From Turbatrix aceti (taxonomy: Eukaryota > Nematoda > Chromadorea > Rhabditida > Panagrolaimidae), in contig OZ017768.1 of the NCBI GenBank assembly GCA_963969345.1, positions 9,836,193 through 9,900,192 on the forward strand: a stretch of 64,000 nucleotides of DNA. Direction: 5' to 3'. Numbering within the stretch: position 1 is the first letter of the stretch; the number at the start of each line of letters is the position of its first letter. Position numbers and translations under genes: made by a program. The notes under the pieces are model-generated. The model was not told the DNA's origin. It made no database searches and saw only the letters and a program-made list of their open reading frames with translations. Of this stretch, positions 46,429 to 56,894 are shown one piece after another.

Positions 46429-48896
46429 CCGCAATGGTTTGTGTTACTCACATATGTTTTTCGTTTTAACGCAACTTTTACAGGGTGAAGAATTCGGTGA
46501 AGGGTCAGACCGGTATGTCATGTGGCACACCCAATGGTTAAGCATAGGACGCGCCGGCTGTCTGGACTATCCTGCTTTCCCTGGTCTTTCACTGGTTTTT
46601 CTTCGTTCAGCGCGCGTCGCACTCATGAAGAGAGATTTTCCCGCTGCCCAAGCGCGCTGGTCGAATTGGTGGCAAAAAAAGGAATTTTGGGCCAAATTTG
46701 GAAATTTTTACTTTTTCAAATTAGATTTGTAATTAGAATAATATTTGAAGCATTTTGATGTGTTTTTTGGAATTGTGGGACAATTTTTGATCAAAATCGA
46801 GTAGGGTACGGTAGAAAAAATCCACGGATCTTTGAAATGCCGATAGAAAGCTGAAAATTTCAGGGTAGACTAAAAACAAAATTTCTTTTCGAATGGCATA
46901 CTCAGTTTTTTGATTGCGTGTTGATAAATGTCCGAAAAAACGGTTTTCTTCGGAAATTTGAAAAATTCGGTACTTTCTAGAACTTTGATCAAAAAATGAG
47001 TATGCCCAATCGAAAGAGCAATATCTTTTTTATCTACTGTGAAATTTTCAGTTACTTACCATATCGCGTGGGCATACGGTAGCGATTCTGCCGAACCATA
47101 CTTGTTCAAGCGCCTGAGGCTATGAGGTAGGGCACTGCAGAACAAAATGAGATAAAACATCTTGTAAGAAATTTTTCGGCCGACGAAATCGTGTAACTCC
47201 TGAATTTCTATCTATTTTTTTGGCTCCGCAATTTTAATTCGCGCAACATACACTCATTTTTGTTACCAATTTTCCAAAAATTGAAATCGAAAAAGTGGGG
47301 TCTGGGGGAAAAATCGGCATTCGTTCAGTTTGAAAGCAATATTGCTGAAAATTTCAGTATAGGAGTAAAAATGAATTCTAAATTCGATGATGATATTCAT
47401 TTTTTTGAATTTCGACCAAAAAATTCCTAAAAGTTCGAATTTTCGAAAAAAAAGCATTTTTCGGAACTTTTTCGAACTTTTGAAAACAAATTAGTAATAT
47501 TTTTGAATTCTACAGGGTTTTTTACGTCTGTGTTCAAGATTCATGCTACAACGCTCCAAAACTGTGTCAATGGCGATTTTTCCCCCAGACCCCACTTTTT
47601 CGATTTCAATTTTCGGAAAATTGGTACCAAAAATGAGTGTATGTTGCGCGAATTAAAATTGCGAAGCGAAAAAAATAGGTAAAAATTCGAGAGTTACATC
47701 ATTTTGTAGGCCGAAAAATTTCTAACAAGATGCTTTATCTCACTTTGCTTTACAGCGCTCTACTTCATAGCCTCAGGCGTTGGAACAAGTAGGGTTCGGG
47801 AGAATCGTTACCGTATGCCCCAGGGATACGGTAAGTCTGTGAAAATTTCACAGTAGATAAAAAAGATATTGCTCTTTCGATTGGGCATACTCATTTTTTG
47901 ATCAAAGTTCTAGAAAGTACCGAATTTTTCAAATTTCCGAAGAAAACCGTTTTTTCGGACATTTATCGACACGCAATCAAAAAACTAAGTATGCCATTCG
48001 AAAGGAAATTTTGTTTTTAGTCTACCCTGAAATTTTCAGCTTTCTATCGGCATTTCGAAGATCCGTGGATTTTTTCTACCGTACCCTACTCGATTTTGAT
48101 CAAAAATTGTCCCACAATTCTGAAAAACACATCAAAATGCTTCAAATATTATTCTAATTACAAATCTAATTTGAAAAAGTAAAAATTTCCAAATTTGGCC
48201 CAAAATTCCTTTTTTTGCCACCAATTCGACCAGCGCGCTTGGGCAGCGGGAAAATCTCTCTTCATGAGTGCGACGCGCGCTGAACAAAAAGAAATCAGTG
48301 AGGGACCAGAGAGCGCAGAAGAGAGTCAGACATCGAGAGCGTCCTATGCTTAACCATTGGGTGTGCCACATGACATACCGGTCTGACCCTTCACCAAGAA
48401 TTCTACTTTTACAACTATAACGCCACTCCAAGAGCCAGAATCTTTGCGCGTGACCACCACAAGGTTGTTGACATGGACTCTCTCCGCCAGCTCATGCGCT
48501 ACAACGACTACACTCACGATCCGTTGAGTCGATGCAACTGTACGCCTCCCTACACGGCGGAAGCTGCCATTTCTTCTCGGGGCGATCTTAATGCGGTCAA
48601 TGGAACGTATCCGGTTCCCCAAATGAGTCATCGTAACCACGCGGCTCTTGATTACAAGGGAACGAACTATGAAATGGCAAAGAATCTGACGTTCAACGCA
48701 ATCATGGGTCCGCCATATGAAAATGTCCCGGCGTTCTGTTGGAGCATCAGTGCTTTTGTGAGTATTTGGATTACGTGTTTTAACCAAAGAATATGTTTTT
48801 CAGAAAGACATCAAGCATGTGGGAATTCCGGATTTTGTAAAGTTTAGCGAAATCAACACCAAGTGGCAAACAAGCACAAAGAAATCGCATCAGTAG
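46429..48896 (+). pseudogene. Phospholipase B-like 3, 5'-truncated and split by a transposon
   Basis: Only the 3' third of the gene remains: the last bases of exon 4 (46429-46438), the intron (identical to copies 1 and 2), the first 12 bases of exon 5 (46484-46495), then a 1900-bp palindromic insertion. The rest of exon 5 follows (48404-48757 after the 8-bp target duplication), then exon 6 (48804-48896). Beyond the insertion the frame is open and diverged from the other copies (SSRGDLNAVNGTYPVPQMSHRNH; C-terminus TSTKKSHQ). Everything upstream of exon 4 (signal peptide, nucleophile Cys) is missing. Confidence 0.9.
46496..48395. mobile_element. 1.9 kb palindromic (foldback) DNA transposon
   Basis: The element begins GGTGAAGGGTCAGACCGG and ends with the exact complement CCGGTCTGACCCTTCACC. 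It is flanked by 8-bp target duplications AAGAATTC (46488-46495 and 48396-48403). Almost its whole length is an inverted repeat: blocks at about 46640-46760, 46780-47100 and 47160-47300 reappear in reverse order and orientation at about 48110-48270, 47800-48080 and 47590-47710. The remaining central spacer is only about 290 bp. It has no transposase. The 8-bp duplication fits hAT or Merlin superfamilies; the GG-starting terminus fits Merlin slightly better, but I cannot decide. It interrupts exon 5 of phospholipase B-like 3. Confidence 0.9.
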
Positions 48897-48897
48897 A

Positions 48898-48960
48898 ATA
48901 TTTCATTTCATTTCATTTCATTTCATTTCATTTCATTTCATTTCATCTCATTTCATTTAT
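48898..48960. repeat. (TTTCA)n microsatellite
   Basis: About eleven tandem copies of the pentamer TTTCA, with one CTCA variant, start two bases after the stop codon of phospholipase B-like 3. A short complementary GAAAT/TGAAA run also precedes the element at 58292. Confidence 0.9.
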
Positions 48961-49168
48961 TACTTTTACTTGTGCTTAATTACTGAAGAAGCTGTGTACG
49001 ATGGGGAAAAGAAATCGCTATCAAATCGAACGTCTCGAGTCGAGGTCGGGTTCAATTTCTAGAGTAATGAAGTGTTTAAAACTTGTTTCAAGGTGAACGA
49101 ATCAACCAATTATCCAAGGCAATCACACTCCTTTTTTGGATGAAAGATTTTCAATAAATATGTACCAT

Positions 49169-49355
49169 TTATTTATTTATTTATTTCACCATTACTCAGT
49201 GGTTAGTTATCATTAGACCAGATGTTAGGAGGCACAAATGACGTCCACGTAGGCGTAAATGTCTCGATTCGTTTTGGTCGCGATTTCTTCTTCCCATCGT
49301 TGCTGTGGTCTGGTTTTCGTCTTGTTGAACACCGAGTTGAGCGAATCGGCCCAAT
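49169..49355 (-). mobile_element. 5'-truncated LINE 3' end, family B, copy 2
   Basis: This is the reverse complement of the family B tail seen at 25160-25355. It keeps the same 3' UTR and an ATTTATTT tail on the plus strand, and is flanked by 11-bp duplications ATATGTACCAT (49158-49168 and 49356-49366). The insertion is 187 bp and lies just downstream of the small secreted-protein gene. Confidence 0.9.
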
Positions 49356-49431
49356 ATATGTACCATATGTAATGTAAATATATTTATTATGTGAACGCCA
49401 AAAATTATGCAAAAAAATTATTTTGAGAATA

Positions 49432-50038
49432 TTAGTCTGATCCCTGGTAATACGGATTCAAAGCGTAATTGTAATACATAGTCACTTCGTGTTCCTTTTT
49501 TCCTTCGAAAAAGAGCGTCCAGTTTGTCGTCAAACCAATATAGTATTCATTAAGTGTGACGTTCACGCGTTTTTTTGGACTCTGTTCGACGGATGGATTA
49601 CACTCTTTGCTGCTCACTGATTTAGATTTAGATTTGCTTGTTTTGCGTTTCTTGCGGCTGTTTTGCACAAGTGTATCATCGGCTGGCTGTGTGAAGTTTC
49701 TGGCGCAATTTGTATAACCCCAGGTCAGGTAGTAGTCGCAGACCTGGACAGTATTGTTCATAGCTATACCACAAGTAACATTTTCAAAATCGACAAGAAG
49801 CAAAACATGAGTATCATTGAAATAGTAATTGTAGACGCTGGTTACGTGATAAGCTTGTTCCTAAAAGTAAGTAGAATTAGTAAGTATATATAAATCAGTA
49901 TGCCATGCTCTTTACCAGTTGTAAAATAGAGTCAAGATCCCATGATACTAAATCGTCCTGAGATACATCATCCGTCTCAGCAATAACGATAGTTGTGAAC
50001 ACAAAAACTAGCCCGGCAAGCAGCACTAAGCACTGCAT
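49432..50038 (-). CDS. Small secreted protein of unknown function
   Basis: There are two exons, 50038-49916 and 49860-49432 (552 nt, 183 aa), with a 55-bp intron in phase 0. The N-terminus is a clear signal peptide (MQCLVLLAGLVFVFTTIVIA), followed by an acidic segment. Exon 2 has four Cys (TCGIA, QVCDYY, NCARNF, ECNPS), several N-glycosylation sites (NVT, NNT, NFT, NVT, NWT), a Lys/Ser-rich basic patch (RKKRKTSKSKSKSVSSK) and a C-terminal beta-like segment (WTLFFEGKKEHEVTMYY). The final residues are YYQGSD. I do not recognise the family. A decayed relative lies at 53117-53445 in the same orientation, so this is a local duplication pair around the F-box-associated gene. Confidence 0.7.
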
Positions 50039-50560
50039 TGTCGCAATTATGTAACTTTAATTACGATAACGACTAGTATAGCACCTTTAGCACGATTGAC
50101 TACGTTGGGTAATGTTTATTGAAACAATCAGACAATTTATATACGGAATCAGAGAGCTATGTTGATACCATACACTCAAGAGAACGTGACAAATCCAATC
50201 AACATGCGTAATAGTGCAATCCTCAATGATCAGCAGTAAATCGCGTATAATCGGATCAGTACGTCATGCAAAACTTTTAATTGTATTACAATTACAGGTA
50301 ACAGTTTGCAAAAAAAAATCATTAGATTACTTAAAAGTGCATTGTTCTTTAAAAACCGGGGGTTGGATTTCTTACCACCGACCGAAAACGTGAACCCATG
50401 CCAAAAACTTCGGTTTTTTGATTAAATATTCGTTTGTCAATCAAAACTTGTCGTTTTTTGACTTTTTTTACAAAATGTCAACAACTTTATTTTAGACCAG
50501 AAAATTAGTATTAAAGGTACATAGGAGCAGGTGCAAATGGTTTTACATCAGTGTTTGTTG

Positions 50561-51046
50561 CAGAGATGGCAGATCAGATCATTTGCTCATGATCTGATCT
50601 GGATTATCTGCGATCTGATCTGATATACCAGTGATCTGATCTGGATTATCTGCAATCTGATCTGATATACCAGTGATCTGATCTAGATTATCTGCGATCT
50701 GATCTGATCTGATCTGACTCGACCCAACCCAAAATCTCGGAATTTAGGGTTCAAGTTCCCGAGAACACTGGTTTCAACGCGAAAAGTGAAATATAATTTT
50801 TTTTTGTTGAGAACTATCGTATTCTTCGAAAAACAAGCAATGCGGACGTGTTTGAAGTTGTAAAATTTTAAATTTCTAGTGACCTGATCTGAATTATCTG
50901 TGATCTGATCTGGATTATCTGTGATCTGATCTGAATTCCACGTGATCTGATCTAGATTATCTGTGATCTGATCTGAATTCCGAGTGATCTGATTTGGATT
51001 ATCTGTGATCTTACCTGATCTGATCTGATCTATGAGCTGATCTGAT
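50561..51046. repeat. GATCTGATCT-rich repeat block, possible one-ended hAT MITE
   Basis: Dozens of copies of GATCTGATCTGGATTATCTG and variants occupy two blocks (50575-50730 and 50880-51046) around a unique centre. The left end reads CAGAGATGGCAGATCAGATCA, similar in form to hAT termini that start CAGAG/CAGGG and to the MITE 300 bp downstream. A matching right terminus is not seen, so the copy may be truncated. Confidence 0.65.
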
Positions 51047-51282
51047 ACTATAAAGTAGATTTAAAAATGTATTTCGGAAATTAATGGACTTTTTGGCTTG
51101 TGACTGTATCAATTTAAAACAAAAGACAACTGTTTGTTTTATTTAATTGAATTCAAAAAGGCGTTTTTTGTTTCTTATGTCGGCCTCAAATTTGAACAAA
51201 TTACCAATTATCAAAGAATATAATATACAACTTTTCAATAGTTTATTCGATCTATCAAAAGTCATACGATATAAATTCACGT

Positions 51283-51896
51283 AGAAGAAATCGCGACCAA
51301 AACGAATCGAGACATTTACGCCTACGTGGACGTCATTTGTGCCTCCTAACCAGGGATGGGTGAACGTTCATGTTCGTTCGTGTTTGTTCATGAACAAATC
51401 CAAAATTTGCTGTTCATGTTCGTTCATGAACAAAAATTAAATGAACGGCTATGTTCATGTTTGTTCATGAACACGACTAATTTTTTCGAACAGAAAAAAC
51501 GAACAAAATGATCCACTTTTTCTCGGTGGCTGCCAACATTACTGCTTTGCGCAACCGTCTCTGTTATGAGAAACTAAGCGGATTAATGTTTGTTTTTGCC
51601 AACAAGTTTAAGTTCTAAATAATAGTAATTTTTGATTTTATTTTTGATTGTACTGTCAAAAATAAAGGATAAAAATGACGTTCAGCCTTTATAATTTGTT
51701 CATTGTGTTTGTTCACGTTTGTTCATGAACACGATTGAAAGTGTTCACGTTTGTTCATACTTGTGAACAAAATTGACAAAATGTTCATGTTTGTTCATGA
51801 ACAAAAAAAACAAGTGTTCACCCATCCCTGCTCCTAACATCTGGTCTAATGATAACTAACCACTGAGTAATGGTGAAATAAATAAAATAAATAAAT
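51283..51896 (+). mobile_element. 5'-truncated LINE 3' end, family B, copy 3, with nested MITE
   Basis: Two pieces, 51283-51350 and 51839-51896, together make a 126-bp family B tail (AAGAAATCGCG through the AAATA tail). Target duplications AAATTCACGT lie at 51273-51282 and 51897-51906. A hAT-type MITE is inserted inside it. The right duplication overlaps the first base on the plus strand of the stop codon of the neighbouring F-box-associated gene. Confidence 0.9.
51351..51830. mobile_element. hAT-type MITE nested in a LINE tail
   Basis: This 480-bp element has inverted termini CAGGGATGGGTGAAC / GTTCACCCATCCCTG and a perfect 8-bp target duplication CTCCTAAC (51343-51350 and 51831-51838). The subterminal zones are packed with repeats of TGTTCATGAAC / TTTGTTCATG in both orientations, as in hAT elements with transposase-binding clusters. 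There is no coding capacity. Its insertion into the LINE tail dates it as the younger event. Confidence 0.95.
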
Positions 51897-51905
51897 AAAT
51901 TCACG

Positions 51906-52988
51906 TCATATTCTGTGATTTTCCCCTTCACTGTTTCGAATATTCAGTACTGCTCTCCATTTTGATAAGGCAAAGCTTTTCTTCATTTCACTCAGTTTCT
52001 GAACGGCTTCTTCAAAAGCATCGTCAAACATTGGTTGAAATACAACCGTCAACGTAGTTCCGTTGGTATCAGAACATCCGAGCTGAAAATATTAATTTGT
52101 TTAAAATGTATGTTTTGTCAGGTGAATTACCAGGTATAAATTGATTACGGTGTTCAAGTCAACTCGAGAGGAAACATTATGCAGCTCCAAAGTTTTTATA
52201 ATTGGTATGTTTGTTTTCATTGCCGTCAGCCAGATGAGATCCTCACTTTCAATTACCAAATTTGTGATGTTTATCCTAAATAGGCGTTTTTACAGGGTGC
52301 AAGTAAAAATTCAAACATACAGTATATTAGTCGCAGATTCAAACATTCCAGCAAAATCACTCAACTGAAGTCCCGAAGAAACATTGGTGTTTTGAATTGT
52401 TACACTTTCAAACTGAATTTGACCGAGGGGAAACAGGTGTTCAGGTGCAATAAACACATCCAATATGCTGAGTTTGAAGGGAGAACGTGTAATGCAATTT
52501 AGGATTTTCGAAATATTTCCAATCTTTGAATATTGAAAACCGATACGATATTTTCTAAGGCGGAGTACTATAGGCCACCTGCCGCGCTTACAACTGCCAA
52601 ATCGTGCATTGCCATTCGCGTCGATGGATACCATAAGATCCTCGATAAGCTTTCCACACAGGTTGGTGATAAGTTGTCGTAGAGGACGAAATTTGTTCAG
52701 GTTCTGGACGACAGTTCTCGGAGCGATTGCGATAATAAGGCGTTGGGTAGAATACTCAAGATCCAGATAACGAATGTAAAATGAACCAGGATCCGGTTCA
52801 CAAAGCGGGGAATCATCAAAGGCAGCTTCTGTGTCGTCATCTGATTCGTCATCTGAAATCACAGGTTCGAGGTGGGTTTTGTCAGAAGCGAATGCTGGAA
52901 CCATAGGCGGAGGAGGGTCAGGGATGGGTTCTTCTTTTTCCAATGCTCCCAGGACCAGAGATTGTAGGTAGCAACACAGCATGATCAT
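51906..52988 (-). CDS. F-box-associated-domain-like protein without visible F-box
   Basis: Exons 52988-52321, 52275-52131 and 52082-51906 sum to 990 nt (329 aa), with consistent phases. The C-terminal 200 or so residues look like the nematode F-box-associated families (FBA/FTH type): alternating beta-strand and short-helix units such as FKLSILDVFIAPEHL, IQFESVTIQNTNVSSG, ESATNILINITNLVIES and IIKTLELHNVSS. In that family this domain is thought to bind substrate for SCF ubiquitin ligases. The first 70 residues are unusual: a short hydrophobic start, a Pro/Glu stretch (EEPIPDPPPPMVP) and a very acidic tract (SDDESDDDTEAAFDDS), with no F-box. An upstream exon carrying the F-box cannot be excluded. 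A LINE is inserted directly at the end of the coding sequence. Confidence 0.6.
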
Positions 52989-53116
52989 AAAGACGGCACA
53001 GGAATTTAACTCACCGACACTCTCGGTAATAATACAGGCAAGTGATTATTCTGTGAAGAAAGTGGCATTGTGACACTGTGTTTTTTGATTTGCATGTTGT
53101 TGGGATTTTTGGTGTT

Positions 53117-53445
53117 TTAATCTGATCCTTGGTAGTATGTACAAATTTGAAACAAAACTGTAATACAAAGTAACTTCGTGTTCCCTTTTTCCTTCAAAAA
53201 TGAGCGACGTTGTCAAAATCGACATGACGGAAATAGAAATTATAAGATGCTGATTATGAGGTATGTCATTTTCTAAAAATTTATAGTTAGCCAAAAAGTG
53301 TAATGGTAAAACGCTTTTTTTACAAGTTGTTCAATAGAGTCGTAGCACCATGGTACAAAATCGGTTTGAGATACATTATGTTTCCGGAATTAACGATAGT
53401 GGTAAAGACGAAACATAGTGCGATAAACAGCCCTAAGCGCTGCAT
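53117..53445 (-). pseudogene. Decayed copy of the small secreted-protein gene
   Basis: The signal-peptide exon is recognisable (MQRLGLFIALCFVFTTIVNS against MQCLVLLAGLVFVFTTIVIA), but its frame reaches a stop soon after. The C-terminal segment survives as LIFEGKREHEVTLYYSF, and the last bases (CCAAGGATCAGATTAA) match the YQGSD-stop end in another frame. The middle Cys-rich part is missing. It is most simply a tandem duplicate of 49432-50038 that has lost coding capacity. Confidence 0.8.
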
Positions 53446-53827
53446 TATTGTAACACTGGACAATTTTGTATACAATTACGATAACGTGACAAATTCTATC
53501 GGTACGAGTAATAGGGTAATCCTTTTTTTGATCCATAAAAATGCACATGTAATCGGATAAAAATTCCTACATACAGGTGCATCATTGCAACAAAATTATT
53601 AATTGATATTAAGTTGATGTACATATAATCTATGGTGCTAATGTAATACATCATTCATGTTTACCCCTCATTGTAAATTAAAAAAAAACATCATCGCAAA
53701 CTATTCTGAACGTATATAATTTTATATTATCAAGTTACTTATGTATAAAACAAATACCTTTTCCTCTAAAACGAAAGACAACAAAACCAAACAAGACTGT
53801 TTTCAGCAGAATACCGGTATTCAAAGA

Positions 53828-56800
53828 TTAGAACTCATTGTGCCGTGGAGACGGACGTCGTTGCACGTAGTGAATATTACTTGGAGGCGGTGTCGACGTC
53901 TGTATCGAAAACGTAGTTGCCGACGATGACTGTTCAATGGGGAACTGCGTTGTCGTATGCGTCGTCGACGACGACGCCGGTCTCAGCGTCGATGACGGGG
54001 ATACTGTACTGTCTCGTGGTCGGATTACGATATCAAAGTTGACGCTTTGGCGACCCGGAGGCGAAAGTGTTCTCCCGTTGGTCAAGGATTCTGATACCGG
54101 GGACCACCGAGTGTGGACGTCATCGTGGAGATCAATAATTGTTGACGTCATTAAGAGACTCGGATTTGTTCGATACGGTGACCTGTGTTCAATGTCATCC
54201 ATGCGAACCGTGCTCGAAGATGCCGTGCTGGTCTGCTCGGTCGTTGGGGGAGGAGGAGGAGGCGGAAATTCATCGGAGGAGAGTGATGAGTTTTCAGAAC
54301 GGTTTATGGTCAGCATCTCGGGATTACGGTAGTTTACCTGGGCTTGTCTGGTTTCAGAAAAGTGATACGGCATGATCTGAACCGTGCGACTATTTTTCGG
54401 CTCTATTTGGGGGGTTTCATTCGGGTCTGGGGATTCTTCCTGAATTTTTTTGTTACCGTATATGTTGAGGTCAGTAAAAAATCACCTGTAGCCCGTCAAC
54501 GTCAATAGCCCGTTCATTGGGCCTTAGAAATTCCACTGAATTCCACGATCCCTGACTAGATTCAAAGCTTTGCGACGCGCGATGAACACTTGCCAGGAGG
54601 GAAGTTCTGACTGCGGGTCCGGATATCCTCGAAGTCCTTAGCGTGGCTATTATTGGTTCAGGTGTCACCTGCTGAGCGTTGATCTTCTGCGCTTCTTCAT
54701 CCGTCAGGAAATACTGTCTCCTGACCTGCGAATTGGCAGGAGGAGAAGTCTTTGAAACACTTTGTTTCTTGCTCTCCGTCCCCTGAGACGTTTCTTCGTC
54801 CGTCGTAGACCCCTGAGGCGTTTTACGGGAACTAGGGAGCAACCCGGGATCCGGAGACATAAAATCCCGATACTGTTTGCTTTTGATATACTGCTCCCTT
54901 GCGTCGAGTACATCTTTGCCACTCGGAGCTTCCATCGTAGCCAGAGGTCTTCTCTGGGTCTCGCCGACGTCCGTGAACCAAGAAGTCACTCTTCTCGCCG
55001 GGACAAAGCTTTCGTGGCCTTCGCCCGGGCTCTGTTGTCTGGAAGACCCCTCGGTTGGCGGGGTAGCGGAGTGATCGGTCTCCCCGCTGCTGGGGGCATC
55101 CGATGTGGATGGTTTTTTGCTCCTGGATCCTTCGAAATGCCTGTGTCCTCTGGATACTTCGTCAGGGGATAGATTTTGTTTGATAACGGTCATCGGAGTT
55201 TCCTCGATTTGGGAAGGGAGGGGACTGGATCGGGATTGAACGGTTGAGAAGACCGCTCGTTTAGGGGAGGAAGGGGTGATGTTAACGACTCCTTTGTACA
55301 GCTGCAGTGTGACTAGGAAACCGTTGAAGCCGTAGAGGATGGCTAGTAGGAGGGTTGCTCCGGCGGCTGAGGCGATGTTTGGGGACAGCGTTGTGAGCTA
55401 AAATTTGGTTTTTTTACGGTTCAAAAAAGAAAAATGTTAAATTTAAAAATTTATAAAATTTTAGAATTAGAATTTTTTTTTTAAAGAAAACAGAAAATTT
55501 TTGCATTTTCAAAGTATTCAAAAAACTTTTCATAGATGAATTTATAAAAAAATTTCTTTTTTTTACTAAAATGTTTTCAAGTTAAACAAAATACTAAATA
55601 ATTTTAAAGTATGATTTCAAAAACAATACTTTAAATTTTGTAAATAAAAAAAAAAGTACTGATTGCGGGTTTTCGTGTCCGCTAAAGCCGACTGTGACGT
55701 CAGCTTTAGCGCGCACGAAAACACGATGCACAAAAAGTCTCTCTTTTGTGCGTCGGGCAGCCAACACTGGCCGCACCAAACCGCTTTTCTGCTCACAAGG
55801 AAAGTGTCAGGGTTCATTTTGGAATTTCTTCACGAAACTTTGCCAAAAGTTTGATTTTACTATGAGAAGTTTATACTGAAAAATTCAGTTGCACCGCTCA
55901 TGATCTGACAAAGTTACGGTAGTCGAAAATCACGTTTTTGCCATTTTTGACGATTTTTGGCACGTTCTAGCTAACAAACAACGTTATTTTCAAAATCAAG
56001 GTGTGCATCAATCGACGTAGTTTTGCATGGAGAATCAGATAAAAATATAAAAATTTAGGTTTGCCACCTTAAAAAATGCCGAAATTTGCATTTGAAAAGA
56101 GGTCACAATGCCAACATTGGTTTCGGCATTTTTCAAGGTCACAACCCTACGTTATTTTATTTTTAACTGATTCTCCATAAAAAAATACGTCGACTGATAC
56201 ACCACTTATTTCTGAAAATGCCGTAGTTGTTTAGCTAGAACGTGCCAAAAATCGTCAAAAATGGCAAAAACGTGATTTCCGACTACCGTAACTCTGTCAG
56301 ATCATGAGCGGTGCAACTGAATTTTTCAGTATAAACTTTTCATAGTAAAATAAAACTTTTGGCAAAGTTTCGTGAAGAAATTCCAAAATGAACTCCGACA
56401 CTTTCCTTGTCAGTTGATTTTTCACTAGTGGCAAATAAATGCTACCACCTATACTAAAACGCCGTTTTTTTTGCCCGAAAAAAAAATAAATTGTTTTTTG
56501 ATTGACATAGGATATTTTCAAAAAATTATAAAAACTGAAAACATTCTGAAACACAAAAAAAACATTTTTGTGGTATTCAAAATCCCACCTTAAAATAACA
56601 AAACAACAAAATAGCCGCAAAAATGAACGTTGCAACTGCCATGGTCAAACACAGTGCAATATCGACCCGCTGGTAACTCTTGATGAGTCGATACCTCCTG
56701 AACGAGTCATTGTTCCTTCCACCAACCGGGGCCGTAGACACAGACTTGACCATAAGATATATACCGTATACCGGTACAGCCAATGCCGCAACCACGATCA

Positions 56801-56894
56801 TCCAGTAGGGAAAGCCGATGACAATCACCAGCATTGCCGTTGCGGCAAACTGGGCAATTTTGAGCGCGAGTCGAGCGTACCATTCGGTTTTCAT
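53828..56894 (-). CDS. Tetraspan membrane protein with long cytoplasmic tail
   Basis: Exons 56894-56589, 55397-54486 and 54439-53828 total 1830 nt (609 aa), all in phase 0. Four hydrophobic helices lie in the first 140 residues: AQFAATAMLVIVIGFPYW, MIVVAALAVPVYGIYLM, IALCLTMAVATFIFAAILLF and ASAAGATLLLAILYGFNGF. This spacing resembles MARVEL-type tetraspans, though the family is not certain. The remaining 460 or so residues are Ser/Pro/Thr/Arg-rich and probably disordered, with a PPPPPPP run near the C-terminus and no further membrane segment, so they should be cytoplasmic. Intron 1 (55398-56588) contains an inverted-repeat element; intron 2 is only 46 bp. I cannot assign a function beyond a membrane scaffold-like architecture. 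Confidence 0.75.
55796..56412. repeat. Inverted repeat in intron 1 of the tetraspan gene
   Basis: Sequence from ACAAGGAAAGTGTC at 55796 to about 56040 recurs as its reverse complement at about 56165-56412 (ending GACACTTTCCTTGTC). The arms are about 245 bp with few differences and the spacer is about 125 bp. The spacer itself contains a second hairpin (TGCCGAAATTT.. / ..GGTTTCGGCA). A smaller palindrome sits just outside at about 55671-55726 (GTTTTCGTG.. / ..CACGAAAAC). This is a foldback-type non-autonomous element; target duplication not resolved. Confidence 0.85.

Noticed and set aside
54704..55193. Relation between the tetraspan tail and the 26-27 kb disordered region (both contain PLATM followed by GK-V)
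   Set aside because: Only a few residues match within Ser/Pro-rich sequence; not enough to claim homology.
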